From Protonemura montana (lineage: Eukaryota > Arthropoda > Insecta > Plecoptera > Nemouridae), in the NCBI GenBank assembly GCA_947568835.1, contig OX387603.1:25444651-25508650 (forward strand): a stretch of 64,000 nt of DNA, in the 5' to 3' direction. Both the position numbers and the translations under genes were made by a program. The notes below the pieces were generated by a model. The model was not told the DNA's origin and ran no database searches. It saw nothing but the letters and a program-made list of their open reading frames with translations. This document shows positions 12,290 through 23,580 of this stretch, piece by piece (the stretch's first letter is position 1; every line of letters starts with the position of its first letter).

Positions 12290-12462
12290 AGGCTACATCA
12301 TCGCCTATCCCTTGCATCGGAATTCCCCTCTTCCCTTCTAGGCTAGGTTAGATGCATCATCATCATCATCATCATCATCATCACCCGCTCATTTACCGAC
12401 GTCATTAGGCCAGGGCCACATGGCCCGCTGTTAAAAAAGTGCGTCGTTAAACATCACAAAGC
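12290..12462 (+). mobile_element. 5S-SINE tail fragment with (ATC)n expansion
   Basis: A 5'-truncated copy of the SINE 3' region. It has the CTAGGCTAGGTTAGATGC block, an expanded (ATC)n tract at 12357-12383, then CCGACGTCATTAGGCCAG and the end motif GCGTCGTTAAACATCAC, which aligns with GAGTCGTTAAACACCAC at 23417-23432. Confidence 0.8.
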
Positions 12463-12516
12463 AATTAATTAATCAACTAATTAGTGGTTGCGTGGTTGTT
12501 TTCAGAGCCTTGGTTT

Positions 12517-12672
12517 GATGATGAGATATTTTTTCGGTATTGCTCTAAGTTGAAGAGGTTTGCGGTCCTAAAAAGGGCGTAACGTCTCGACGTTTCGACG
12601 AGGCACGGCTCGTCATCTTCAGGAGCAAAGCTCTTCAACACAGAGCAAAACCGAAAAAAAAATATATCAACA
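12517..12672 (-). ncRNA. Long hairpin with hammerhead-ribozyme-like core (candidate)
   Basis: The flanks are imperfect reverse complements (12519-12556 against 12630-12668). Read on the minus strand, the centre is CUGAAGA, U, a 6-bp stem GACGAG/CUCGUC, GAAA, and a short CGU-CGAG-ACG hairpin followed by UUA. This order resembles a hammerhead ribozyme with a short stem III, the form described in Penelope-like retroelements. Two points are irregular: an extra U after CUGAAGA, and unpaired bases next to the core in stem I. It is a structural candidate, not an established ribozyme. It could be the terminal fragment of a Penelope-like element. Confidence 0.4.
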
Positions 12673-13849
12673 ATCAATTAGTGAGTGTGACAGAGCAGCA
12701 AATTGTATGAGAACAAGTCAGCCGTGTGCAAGTAAAACAGACATTTGTTGCGTCTCCAAAAAACTTTCAGGCACGGCCTTGCTCTTTCCGATAGCGCAGA
12801 TAAAATCACGGCTCAGCGCGAGCACGAATCCCCCTGGTGGCGGCTTCCGGAACGTAACGCAATCTGGGCACAAATTACGCGCCCCTGGCGGCGACATCAG
12901 CAGACACCGGCGAGTCACGCCATGCTTGAATCCTATGCGTCCCAGATGTACACCCTGTCTGCTGTAAGAATCGTGAGTCAACATGGCCAACCACGGCCCT
13001 CTAGAGCACTGAGAGATTTCTAAGACCTCTTATTTTTCCTAGCCTGAGCACAGAAATAGATTTCAAGATTTAAAAGATAGATGTTTGCTGGACGAAACAC
13101 AGCCTTCTAGAAACATTCACCCAGAAAAGCAATATGCTAAAAGAAAGCTGTGTGTCGGCAACTTTTAATGGCGGTTCTAATCCTGAAAAGAGCATACGTC
13201 AACTGAATGATTTTCCTTTGTTGAAACGCTGCAAGAAGACCGTGCATACGACATGTGTGCGTGAACGCACGATCCAGTGCACACTTGACGCGTTTCGCGA
13301 CAAAAGAACACACTGCCTTCTCGAAGGATTTATCCTGCGCATAAAACAATCACGGTGGGAAAACAACGCAAGGCGGCGCGGTTAACGATCCAACCGTCTT
13401 TCGGCGCACTCGGCGCTTGTTTATGACCGCGGTGTGTTGCAAACGCCCTCACAGAGATTAGCACGCGCGGCGCGTGGTCACAGATGACTCCATGCGTTAA
13501 GCACCTACAAGTGTAATACACTCCTGGCTAGGCACCATCACTACCGGCTTCCACCAAGTTTCCACGATCATGGGAATATGTCAAAAATGTACCCCTTTTA
13601 CTGTGATCCTGCCTTCCTGGAGAACCAAGGTTAGTTGCCCACTCGGGGACTCTGTCTACAAGAGTACGGTTATTGTACACAATCCCTTATAAGAATCGAA
13701 TCTTTCCCCCGGATATGGGATCTTTTGCAGCGATGGCATTGGTCCATGTTGACCGAGCAAACGTCAAAAGGACCGATAGGCTAAGAATCAAGACTTTTCA
13801 TTTTACATTTCCTACACTTTCCGACTTGTAAGAGAAGTCTATCAGTATA

Positions 13850-14253
13850 ACCGTTGAGTGTAGGTTATAGGTAGAGTTTCAACGTCAATGTTACAGTCTC
13901 TGCGTGAAAAATGACTACCTTACCGACAAAAATGCAGAGTACCGGAAGTTCACGTTAAGTGGAGCCACTGTCGTATGAATTTTAATTTCGATATTTCTCG
14001 TAGGTTAACTCACTTTTGAAACTTTTCTTGCTCAAAAAATCTTCATCAATGTTTACCTCAACGATCGATATACACGTAACAATATTAAGAAGCGAGTAAA
14101 TACGATAAATATCGAAATTAAATTTCATACGACAGTGGCTCCACTTAACGTGAACTTCCGGTACTCTGCATTTTTGTCGGTAAGGTAGTCATTTTTCACG
14201 CAGAGACTGTAACATTGACGTTGAAACTCTACCTATAACCTACACTCAACGGT
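13850..14253. mobile_element. Foldback element A
   Basis: An almost perfect palindrome of about 400 bp. The left end ACCGTTGAGTGTAGGTTAT and the right end ATAACCTACACTCAACGGT are exact reverse complements. The arms continue through TACCGACAAAAATGCAGAG and GGAGCCACTGTCGTATGAA to a short central loop near 14030-14090. There is no coding capacity. Two further copies lie at 21609 and 24275. Each arm here carries a single terminal motif, unlike copy B. Confidence 0.9.
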
Positions 14254-15047
14254 ATAACAGTGCATAAAAACCAGAGAATTAAAGATTCACATTTTTATTT
14301 TTATTAGAAGACTTTATTATTTTTATTATTTTGATGCTGCAATCCTGGTGCCGGTTTCCCCTCATTCCTGGTCCACTTTTGGCATTCTAACACAAACTTT
14401 GAAGACTACGTATTTTATAAATATACATCCCAAGCCGATGTATATTTTAGTCGTGTTTATCTTTTAGGCGCGGCTGAAGATGTGTTGTAAGTGTTTCGAA
14501 CAGAGGGCGCAGCCGACTGCCAAACACCCACCTTCAAACGGACACCTATGCAAGGGCAAGGCAATTACTTGTTCTATTGTAAACGGGGTGCAGGGGTGTG
14601 AGCGTTATTCGCACCGCCAACCCATTCAACTGGCCGTGCGCAGTCAGACAGAAATCACGGCGACTTGATCACAACACGGTAGCCAGCGCCTTTTAATCGA
14701 GATGCGGTGAAAACCACACTCCGGGCAAACGAGTATCGAGGAAGCGCTGCCGGGAAAACGCGTCGGAAAATCACTTTCCCCGCGGCATCCCGGTGGCCGT
14801 GTGTGTATAACTTAAGAATGTCGCGTCGTCGTGTTTGTGTTTCGCTGCGACGCCGATTCGAGGTTCACTCGGCTGCGATTTTTGTCTATTGAAAGAAGAT
14901 TGGGAAAGTTTCTTTCTACGCCGGATTTTGGCCTGCGGCTGTGATAGTGATGAGGGGGGGGGAGGGGGGTGCCGATACGTGCGCGAGGTTTTGCTACATT
15001 GTCGTCGCAACTCGCGTCTTGGCGGCCGCGGTGGGGCGGAGGGTTGG

Positions 15048-15082
<35 letters not shown>

Positions 15083-17435
15083 CGTTTTTTGTCGTGCGGT
15101 CTAGCGACAAAAGCCCCAACTTCTCGTCTGCGCTTGTTTGTGAACACAATGCTACACGCGTACTTTGTAGCCCGGCCTTCGGGATCCTCGAGGAAGAAGT
15201 CACAAGTCGGCTTTGGATCGTGGGGCCAATCGAAAAGAGCGGCCGAGCACACAAACAAGTTCGCATCGGCACCCAGACGAGAGGGGTGGGGAGGGGGGGG
15301 GAGGTGGGTGCGATTTTCCGGCTCTGTGTTTCAGACCAGTGGGAGGGGAGGAGCGCTCTCTGTCGCACACCTCGAAAAAACCACGACTCAATAAACACGC
15401 GTCTAAAATAGAATTCTAATTCCCATTGTAAACCGCGAGTTGAATCGATCAGTTAACGTTCCAGGGTGTAATTGAGTATATAGGCGGCGGTGGCGAGGGT
15501 CAAGACGATCGCCAATAGGGCCGTGAGACAGGAATAAGCTTTAGCTGGCCGTGTTGACTTCGGAAATATGTTTCATTACAACTTTGCACCGGACAGAGAC
15601 TGGACGCTTTCATCTAAGGGTGAGCAGAGGTGATTTCCAGTGCACGGGGGCAATGTGCTTCTCGACCTACCCCCAGAAGAGGTGTGGTCTCTCCAACACT
15701 TCCCAAGAAGAGCCTCGTCAGCCAACCAGAGTAGAACCTGCACGAAGCGTACAAAAAAAAAGCAAAATCGTTCATGACTTTCTCTAGGCCTTAAGATGAG
15801 TGTGGGTTTGCATCTTCTTGAAACAGGTGCATTGCGAATGGGTCTCAAACGCAAGGAGGAAAATACTAATTATTCGAACCCGGGGCTTCTGCGACCTGTC
15901 AGTGGCGCCCGCCCGCCGCGACTCAAGGCCCATCGAGCGCGAAAAAAAAACACAGAGCGCACGAAAATAATCATCGACGAGTCCGCGGGACAGAGACCGC
16001 GCGCCGCTCCACCTGCACATGCCCGCTACGTACTAATACCTCGCACAAACACACACTAGGACCGTGTTTTTCCAGTCGGCAAAATAAAAAGGCCGCGCTC
16101 GTGAATAAATTATTTGCGATTACGCCCCATTACTCCCCCGGCCGTCGAAAGCCAAAGGAATATGCAAAAGCTTTTCTATTTACAAATGAACGCGACAGCG
16201 CGCGGTCCCTATGGGGACTACGTGTATACCTGGTCGTAGTCTCCGGCCACCTTTCGAGAGCTGCATAATTCCAATTGAAATTTCCATGTGGCGTGCTTTG
16301 CTCGTAGCATGCGGTCAGCAGTCAAAGTTACCCCATCCACCCCGAAAAGTTGGGCGTACGACGGCGTCAACACGCCTGATTTCTGTTGCAAAGATGATCC
16401 GCTAGACGAGTGGGCGTTGCTGTTACCGTCGCCGGGTCTATACAGCGAACACCTCTGGGATTTTCTTATTGTCAATGTAAAGTTGATAGCTTTAGGTGAT
16501 TTCAGTACCTAGGCAAGTATGTCATCCACTTTACAGCAGCACTCGTAAAAATAACAGTATTAATTCTTAACGTTCGCAAACTGGTTAATTAAATGGTATA
16601 TGACTTTCTTGAAATACTCCGATAAAGTGATTATTAAGATTGGGACACAGTTATAGTTTGTGTATTCGTTGATATAGGTACTTTAACTAATTTAACTATA
16701 ATTTAACTATAATATTACTAAATTTAATTGTGAAAATCTAAAACGAGGCATAGGTGTAAGGCAATAACGGCTCGGTCACAGGATGTTCGGGTTACAGAGC
16801 GATGCCGGCGATATTTGGACTCGCCGAATGCATACACTGAGAATTGGTCTCGGAAACTTCTAGCTTTGGGCGGTTTACAATTTCCATATCCCTCTATTAC
16901 CTTTGTTCATGTTGAGGGAGCATGTTAATAGACGTGGCAGACCAGCTCTTAACGATCAACATGAATTAACAACTAACAAACAAATAGCGAACGGGGTCAT
17001 GTCAATAAAGCGGTGTGCTGTCCCCGACCCGTGGAATTCAGACGGACGCCGGTCGTTTGTTTCATTGCTTGACCTGCTGCCCCGTGGCGAGACCGAGCAC
17101 TAATCACTTTAGCAACCCAGGACAATGGCACTGCAAACTCGATGCACACCGGTGCGATCCTGGGCGGCTGGATGCGCTTAGTGGGTCAATGCTTGGTATG
17201 CACTTCTGATGTAAACGCCTCTATTATGTTGGTCATGAGATAATCGCCTCTCAGAGCCTGACGGCGTCGTTGTGCTCGAGTAGGGGTATACACAAGACAG
17301 AACATGCCGGTGGTAATCCCAGCGCTTAATGTCGCTTGCTTATTAATTTAAAAATCCCTTTAGATAGGGGAAATTAAGGGAGTGCAAGATCGACACTCTC
17401 AGTAAAAAACATTCTTCGAAATTCAAGGGTCTGAT
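14254..17435. other. Intergenic with long G tract, no supported gene
   Basis: The main feature is an uninterrupted run of 34 G (15049-15082) inside a G-rich stretch from about 14955 to 15310. Polyglycine and polyproline open frames across it are artefacts of the tract. No exon structure could be supported elsewhere in this block. Confidence 0.6.
15049..15082. repeat. (G)34 homopolymer
   Basis: Thirty-four consecutive G residues, flanked by shorter G runs (for example 14956-14968). Its length is likely variable and may be imprecise in the assembly. Confidence 0.9.
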
Positions 17436-17998
17436 TGATTTGTTGTGCTTAACAACGCTTTGTTTTGACAACAAAGCCTGTGGCTCTGGTCTAATGGCGT
17501 CGGCGAATGAGTAGGTGATGAAGATAATGATAAATCCACCCTAGCCTGGAAGGTAGGAAGGGAAACCCGGTGTCGGCACGTAGCCTACTCCTTTCGGAGA
17601 GCACCAAGGGCCAACTGAACTTCCTTATCAAAGGACAGTTCATCTCGATCAACAGGATTCCTATTGTCGAGAGGTTGACAAGTTGGTCGAAAGAATTTGT
17701 TACGCTTGCATCGATCTTTCCAACATGTCTCCCGAACTGAACTGGTCATGATTATAATGGTCACCCATCCAATACCTGACCCAGCGGAGTGTTGCTTAAC
17801 TTTCATCCCTCCAACCTCTCTCCCAAACTGAACTGGTCATGATTATGATGGTCACCCATCCAATACCTGACCCGGCGGAGTGTTACTTAACTTTCATCCC
17901 TCCAACCTCTCTCCCAAACTGAACTGGTCATGATTATGATGGTCACCCATCCAACATTTGACCTAGCGCAGTGTTACTTAACTTCGGTGATCACATGA
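17436..17998 (-). mobile_element. 5S-SINE with three tandem 5S heads
   Basis: Read on the minus strand, the element begins with GTGATC..CGAAGTTAAG and then repeats a block of about 91 bp three times: 5S segment, GGATGGGTGACCAT, GACCAGTTCAGTTTGGGAG and a short linker. The heads lie at 17720-17810, 17811-17900 and 17901-17995. After the third, the usual body and tail continue to about 17436 (cgttgttaagcacaac). Other SINE copies have one head per body. Confidence 0.82.
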
Positions 17999-20829
17999 AA
18001 GTTATCCGAACGTCCCTTCAGGCTGATGCAAGATGTGACTCCATGCCAAACAGCTGCAATGACGGGAGTCTGCGCAGAAACAAACTGTATACCGAGTTGC
18101 ATAACTCCTGCTAATCGTAAATCTCGTCGGGCGCGTTATCTGGAGGTAGTGAGATTTACACCGCACCGACCGCCACGAAGGCAGGAGGAGGCCGTCAAGC
18201 AAATGCGGAGACGTTGAGGCAAGATTTATGGTCCAAGTTTAACGCGCTAAACTGTAATTCGCTCTGAAGAGGAACCCAGGGAGAAGTGTTTGACAGCTTT
18301 GGGTGGTAATAACGCAAGCAAAGAGAGAGTGCAATTCACGTCAGTGGGTAGCCGATCTTGGACCCCTAGCCGCCGGATGGTGTTCGCCGTCCAGGGCACT
18401 GTAATGGTATGTGGCTGGTCTAATGGCTGCTGCATACTTTGACCTATGCAGACAACACGCACTGGGTGTGTACATGCAATATTATGCGCCAAGCGCTGTA
18501 CTTTTCTTTCTCCTTCTCGGGCAGACGTAGTGTCCCTTGGGTTCGGGCGCTGCGCCGGGTACTTCATGACATTGTCCCAGGAATGTCGCCCAAACTCTGA
18601 ATACTATGTACCCCTGAGTACCTGCTGCTCGGTGCAACTCTAGTACCTGACCTCAATTGGAGTCATTAAAGGAGCAATTACATTTTAAATTAAATTTTAC
18701 CATCAGCATATGTTCCCTAATAATGAGTTCAGAGTTTACTTTAAAAATTCCTACGACCCCACAACGCAAAACAAAGATGATCAAAGTTGACGTTTTTTAG
18801 CTTGAATATTTAGAAAAACATTCTCTCTTTGAATAGCACTGAGATATGTTTCGACCCCTAGCACATGTGACATAGTACATTTGACAGTAGAGAAAATGGA
18901 CATTCCAAGGCACAGGTGTAAAGCCCACGGTCCTAAGAGGTTCTAAACAAGATCTTATCATTTTGGTAACCAAGGGACAGATGAAGGCGCCCGACTCATA
19001 CGCTGTTTGGAGTCATGAAAAAATGACTCGTCATGGATACATGATAATAACAGCACGGGACGCCTGTTTGACCCGAAGCCATGGAAACAGGCGCTGTCTG
19101 CAGCAGCATTCCTATCATCGCGTCGTCCTCCTGTCGCTATCATCAGCCCCCCCCCCCCCCCCCCCCTCTTCGTATGGCGAACCACGCAGAGTTAATTGGA
19201 ACGTCGCCGATAACGTCAAGACCAAGGATTTCAAGACAATCTCTCTGACAGCGCTGTCTAAACGCCTCCCAGGAGATACAATAACTTGCAAGACTTATAC
19301 ACTTCCATATTTTATTTGATTTAAAAAGGGAGGGGGATCCTTGGGGATCGAAACAGACTTAAAATCTACTTTTATATTCCAGTTTCAATGGACAGAGAAC
19401 CAACCCGAGCTATAATTATCTTCAGCGCTCTATCAGTTGTTTCTTTTCTTTAGCAAGTATGGGTACTTTTCGCAAAGAAAAGCACGAGCGAGGCCATATA
19501 ACGGATTTAAAGTAAATACCAACTTTAATTGCCTCCCTCCCCCCTCTCACAAAGAGGTCGTGTTGACATTGCACTTGTTTTAATATTACTAAAAGGAAAA
19601 CTTCCGAAGCGTGCAAACACCTCGATAGACGCACCTCGGGGCGCAATGGGTCCAGTATTATTAGACCCGCTAACAACGTGCCGAATAAGCGTCGCGACGG
19701 ACTCCGTGGAAACCAGCTCGGCTCGAGCGACGCTTTTCCCCGTGTAAGCGAACACGCGAGAAAGCGCCTCGGCCACTTGGGAAGTTGCCAGAGCAAGCAG
19801 GCTCTTCAACTGTCAAAGCCACTCTGCCGTTTCAGCAGCTGGGCCGTGATCGCCGATACATTGTTTCTGGTGGAAAAGCGCCGGGGAAATTCTCGACGAC
19901 GTTCCATTGTTCGTCCGGCGTCGATGGCCTCGAGTCTATAAATAGATCTCGGCGCGCGATTTCCGCGCATTTTCCACATTCCCGCGCGATCGCTGCTTCC
20001 TGGCGTGTCTCACGCGAGCTCGGCTAATTACACGGGGGTTTCGGGTTTTCTCGCTCACCCTTGGCCCCCCTGTGTCGAAAAACACGCCTCCTGGAGACGA
20101 ATTACTGGCTACAGTCTGCATAGAGTAACACTTCACGCAGCCTGAAGGAGTGTTACTGAAAATGTCAAGGTCCTTTTATTGGATCCATAACAAATCCGCT
20201 CATCTCACTGACACCATATCGCGGCTCTGGGCCACTCCATACTGCTACACTACTAAGATTCTGTCTTGATTGGACAATAATTGTGTTATGTTCCAATTAT
20301 TGGAAAATGGGGCTGAAAAATCTACTTAGATTTACTTAATTGCAATCGCTGCAATTGATGTCCTCTAGCCCAAGTGACCCAGAAGCCTTCAGGCAATGCA
20401 AGGTTGCTTATAAAGGAATGTCTATTTTACCAAAAAAATGATACATGGGTTCCTCCCATGCGATAAAACGTCCTTGAAAGCGACCTTGAGAGCAACGAAA
20501 ACAGCCCCCTGCAAAGCAATACCCCCCCAAAAGACACAGCTTACTGGAAACTTAACTCGCCGTGACGCGTATTTTTCCAGCGAACGAAGTTTGTTCCACA
20601 ACTCAAAACCGTCACCGTGGGTCCCGTCACGTCCCGGCTATTTATAACTTCCCCCCCCCCCTCCCCCCCTCCGAGGGATTCCCAGACAACAAAGGGTTCG
20701 ATTAGGTTCGATCGTGCTAAGAATGCGCGCTTCCTGGCGCATTGTCGTACTAATCGGTCGCTAATCACCATGTCAACCGCAGCGTGGTCGCCTAGCAACG
20801 CCTGATCAAGCCAGTCCATGCGTGCCTTC
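17999..20829. other. Intergenic, no supported gene
   Basis: Holds a run of 20 C (19147-19166), AT-rich sequence, and a CpG-rich segment from 19680 to 20100 that includes gtctataaatag at about 19934, a good TATA-box match. No downstream exon could be tied to it. Confidence 0.5.
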
Positions 20830-20905
20830 CAGGTTAAGCAACACCGCCTTGTGGATGGGTGACCAGGTCGCCCATGAATACGACCTCTGGGAGTGGGAAC
20901 GGTTG
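20830..20905 (+). mobile_element. 5S-SINE head fragment
   Basis: Contains GGTTAAGCAACACCGCCTTG and TGGATGGGTGACC, the 5S-derived head, followed by diverged sequence. The body and tail are not recognisable. Confidence 0.6.
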
Positions 20906-21608
20906 CATGTGCTTTGCTAACAATCGCGGTAATAACCAGGATTGATAAGTTCTGATAGGTGATCTCAGCATCTCTATGGCTACCAATTGTTGAATCTACC
21001 TTTGAACCACCTTTGCTTGATTTTAGTAGCAAAAGTCTAAAAAAAAAAATCAGTATACATTTTATATGCTTATGATGACCTATGCTTTTTTGTGGACCGA
21101 TTAGACATGCCGCTGCTATACAATCGATAATATGCCAAGTAATTCTATACAAACTATTGATGATTACGAATATTATCGATAACAGATTATTGTTAAGCAG
21201 CATTTGGCTTGCTCTGAGTCATGCCTTGAGCTGGATTACATCGCTCATCGCCGCTGCATCGCACGGACCGTGCCCATGGTATAAGTGGCCGTGCCTGTCT
21301 TCAGTTTTAACTAGAAACAGCTGCTAGCGCTGCGTCCTGGAATCGGCCGGATCTTACACACGACGCCGTGACTTGAGTGATAAGGCAAGACATGTGTAGC
21401 TATTTGTTCTCTGGATTCAATTACACTTGTTGCTAGTTACGAGATCGCGAGCAAGTGTTTAGAGAGCCTTGAAATGGCTGAGAGTGGCTATCATGTAGCC
21501 TGTGTTCGGAAGTAATTCAACTCGTTTCTCCCATGCTCTGTTGATAAACATAGGAAACCCAGAATTAATATTTAGTAGCAAATATCTCTGTGCCATGTTT
21601 GGTAGAAC

Positions 21609-22781
21609 TGTTGAGTGTGCAGGTTCTAGGTAGAGACAGAACGTTAATGTTAAACCGTTGAGTGTGCAGGTTCTAGGTAGAGACAGAACGTTAATGTTAA
21701 ACCGTTGAGTGTGCAGGTTCTAGGTAGAGACAGAACGTTAATGTTAAACCGTTGAGTGTGCAGGTTCTAGGTAGAGGCAGAATGTTAATATTAAACCGTT
21801 GAGTGTGCAGGTTTTAGGTAGAGTCAGAATGTTAATGTTAAATCGTTGAGTGTGCAGGTTCTAGGTAGAGGCAGAATGTTAATGTTAAACCGTTGAGTGT
21901 GCAGGTTTTAGGTAGAGGCAGAATGTTAATGTTAAACCGTTGAGTGTGCAGGTTCTAGGTAGAGGCAGAATGTTAATGTTAAACCGTTGAGTGTGCAGGT
22001 TTTAGGTAGAGGCAGAATGTTAATGTTAAACCGTTGAGTGTGCAGGTTCTAGGTAGAGGCAGAATGTTAATGTTAAACCGTTGAGTGTGCAGGTTCTAGG
22101 TAGAGGCAGAATGTTAATGTTAAACCGTTGAGTGTGCAGGTTCTAGGTAGAGGCAGAACGTTAATGTTAAACTTTCTGCGTGAAAGATGGCCGCCAAATG
22201 ACTACCTTACCGACAAAAATGCAGAGTACCGGAACACGCCGTTAAGTGGAGCCACTGTCGTATGAAATTTAATTTCGATATTTCTCTTTGACTTTTGAAT
22301 ATCGTTACGTAACTATCAATCGTTGAGGTAAATATTGATGGAGATTTTTTGAGCATGAAAAGTCTAAAAAGCGAGTAACGTACGAGAAATATCGAAATTA
22401 AATTTCATACGACAGTGGCTCCACTTAACGGGGTGTTCCGGTACTCTGCATATTTGTCGGTAAAGTAGTCATTTGGCGGCCATCTTTCACGCAGAAAGTT
22501 TAACATTAACGTTGTGCCTCTACCTAGAACCTGCACACTCAACAGTTTAACATTAAAGTTCTGTCTCTACCTAGAACCTGCACACTCAACGGTACAACAT
22601 TAACGTTCTGTCTCTACCTAGAACCGGTACACTCAACAGTTTAACATTTAAGTTCTGTCTCTACCTAGAACCTGCACACTCAACGGTTTAACATTAACGT
22701 TCTGCCTCTACCTAGAACCGGTACACTCAACAGTTTAACATTTAAGTTCTGTCTCTACCTAGAACCTTCACACTCAACGGT
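21609..22781. mobile_element. Foldback element B with amplified arms
   Basis: Same family as 13850-14253, but the terminal motif is amplified. The left arm has 12 tandem copies of a 47-bp unit (starts at 21610, 21657, 21704 and so on to 22127), core GTTGAGTGTGCAGGTTCTAG. The right arm (22499-22781) has 6 copies of its reverse complement. Between them lie the shared inner arms, with GATGGCCGCCAAATGACTAC on the left and its complement on the right, around a loop near 22290-22370. There is no open reading frame of note. Long terminal inverted repeats built from short tandem repeats define foldback elements. Confidence 0.92.
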
Positions 22782-22914
22782 ACAATTGCCTTTTATTGAT
22801 ATCGTCGAACTTGAAATAGCCTTCTGGATTCGTCATGCAGGGTATTTCTGATAGATGCCCGGTTTATATGATTGATTGTATGTGTTAAACGACTTCATGT
22901 GGTACTAATCTATG

Positions 22915-23015
22915 ACAGCGGTGAATGGGTAGGTCATGATGAGGACCTAGCCTAGCCTTGAAGAGAAACCGGGGAAACTCTGTGCCGCCCCGTAGCAGCT
23001 ACTTCATTCCTCCCC
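22915..23015 (-). mobile_element. 5S-SINE tail fragment, inverted
   Basis: Contains the reverse complement of the SINE tail: GCGGTGAATGGGTAGGTCAT, then CCTAGCCTAGCC, a degraded GGGGAAACTCTGTGCC and CGTAGC. It lies head to tail against the full-length copy that follows at 23022. Confidence 0.65.
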
Positions 23016-23021
23016 ACCGAA

Positions 23022-23440
23022 CGGTTTAGCGTGTTGGAAACACCGGTTCTCATTAGATCACCGAAGTTAAGCAACACTGCGCTGAGTCAGGTATTGGATG
23101 GGTGACCATCATACACATGACCAGTTCTATTCGGGAGAGAGGTTGGAGGGATGAAAGTTAGTACAGCAACTTCATTCGCCTTGCTTATCAACCTCTCGAC
23201 AGCATGGATTTGTGGAGGAATCCTGCTGTTCGTGTTGTACCATCCTTCGGAAGGGACGTTAAGCCGGTGGTCCCCTTGGTGCTCTTCGACAGGAGTAGGC
23301 TACGTGCCGGCACCGGGTTTCCCCTCCTACCTTCAAGGCTAGGTTAGGTTCATCATCATCCACTCATTCACCGACGCCATTAGACCAGTGCCGCATGGCC
23401 AGATATCAAAACAGTGAGTCGTTAAACACCACAAATAAAA
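23022..23440 (+). mobile_element. 5S-derived SINE, full-length reference copy
   Basis: The most complete copy. It starts GCGTGTTGGAAACACCGGTT and continues CTC-7 nt-ATCACCGAAGTTAAGCAAC and TGGATGGGTGACC, which follows the internal part of 5S rRNA including the A-box and C-box region of the RNA polymerase III promoter. A body of about 250 bp follows (TTTGTGGAGGAATCCTG, GGAAGGGACGTTAAGCC, GCACCGGGTTTCCCCTCC). The 3' domain has GGCTAGGTTAGGTTCATC, GACGCCATTAGACCAG and the end GTCGTTAAACACCAC. The 5S head places it in the SINE3 class. The 3' domain is presumably taken from, or recognised by, a partner LINE not present here. Confidence 0.88.
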
Positions 23441-23454
23441 ATATAAATTAAATC

Positions 23455-23580
23455 CTTCCAACGTCTCTCCCGAACAGTACTGAACATGTGAGGTTGAGTG
23501 TCACCCATACAATACCTGACCCAGTGCAACGTTGTTTAACATCTGAGATTTCAAGAAAACCGGTGTTTCCAACACGCCAA
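23455..23580 (-). mobile_element. 5S-SINE head fragment, inverted
   Basis: Contains the reverse complement of the 5S head (GTGTCACCCATACAATACCT, GACCCAGTGCAACG, CCGGTGTTTCCAACACGCC). It directly follows the full-length plus copy in opposite orientation. Confidence 0.75.

Noticed and set aside
14812..15411. Overlapping 130-156 codon frames with polyglycine or polyproline
   Set aside because: All are created by the G tract and G-rich flanks; no start context, domain or splice support.
21610..22173. Regular 47-bp direct repeats resembling a CRISPR array
   Set aside because: The units are contiguous with no unique spacers, the genome is eukaryotic, and the same motif is mirrored on the other arm of a foldback element.
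23022..23100. Functional 5S rRNA gene
   Set aside because: Only the internal part of 5S is conserved, the flanks do not close the 5S terminal stem, and the segment continues into a shared SINE body and tail.
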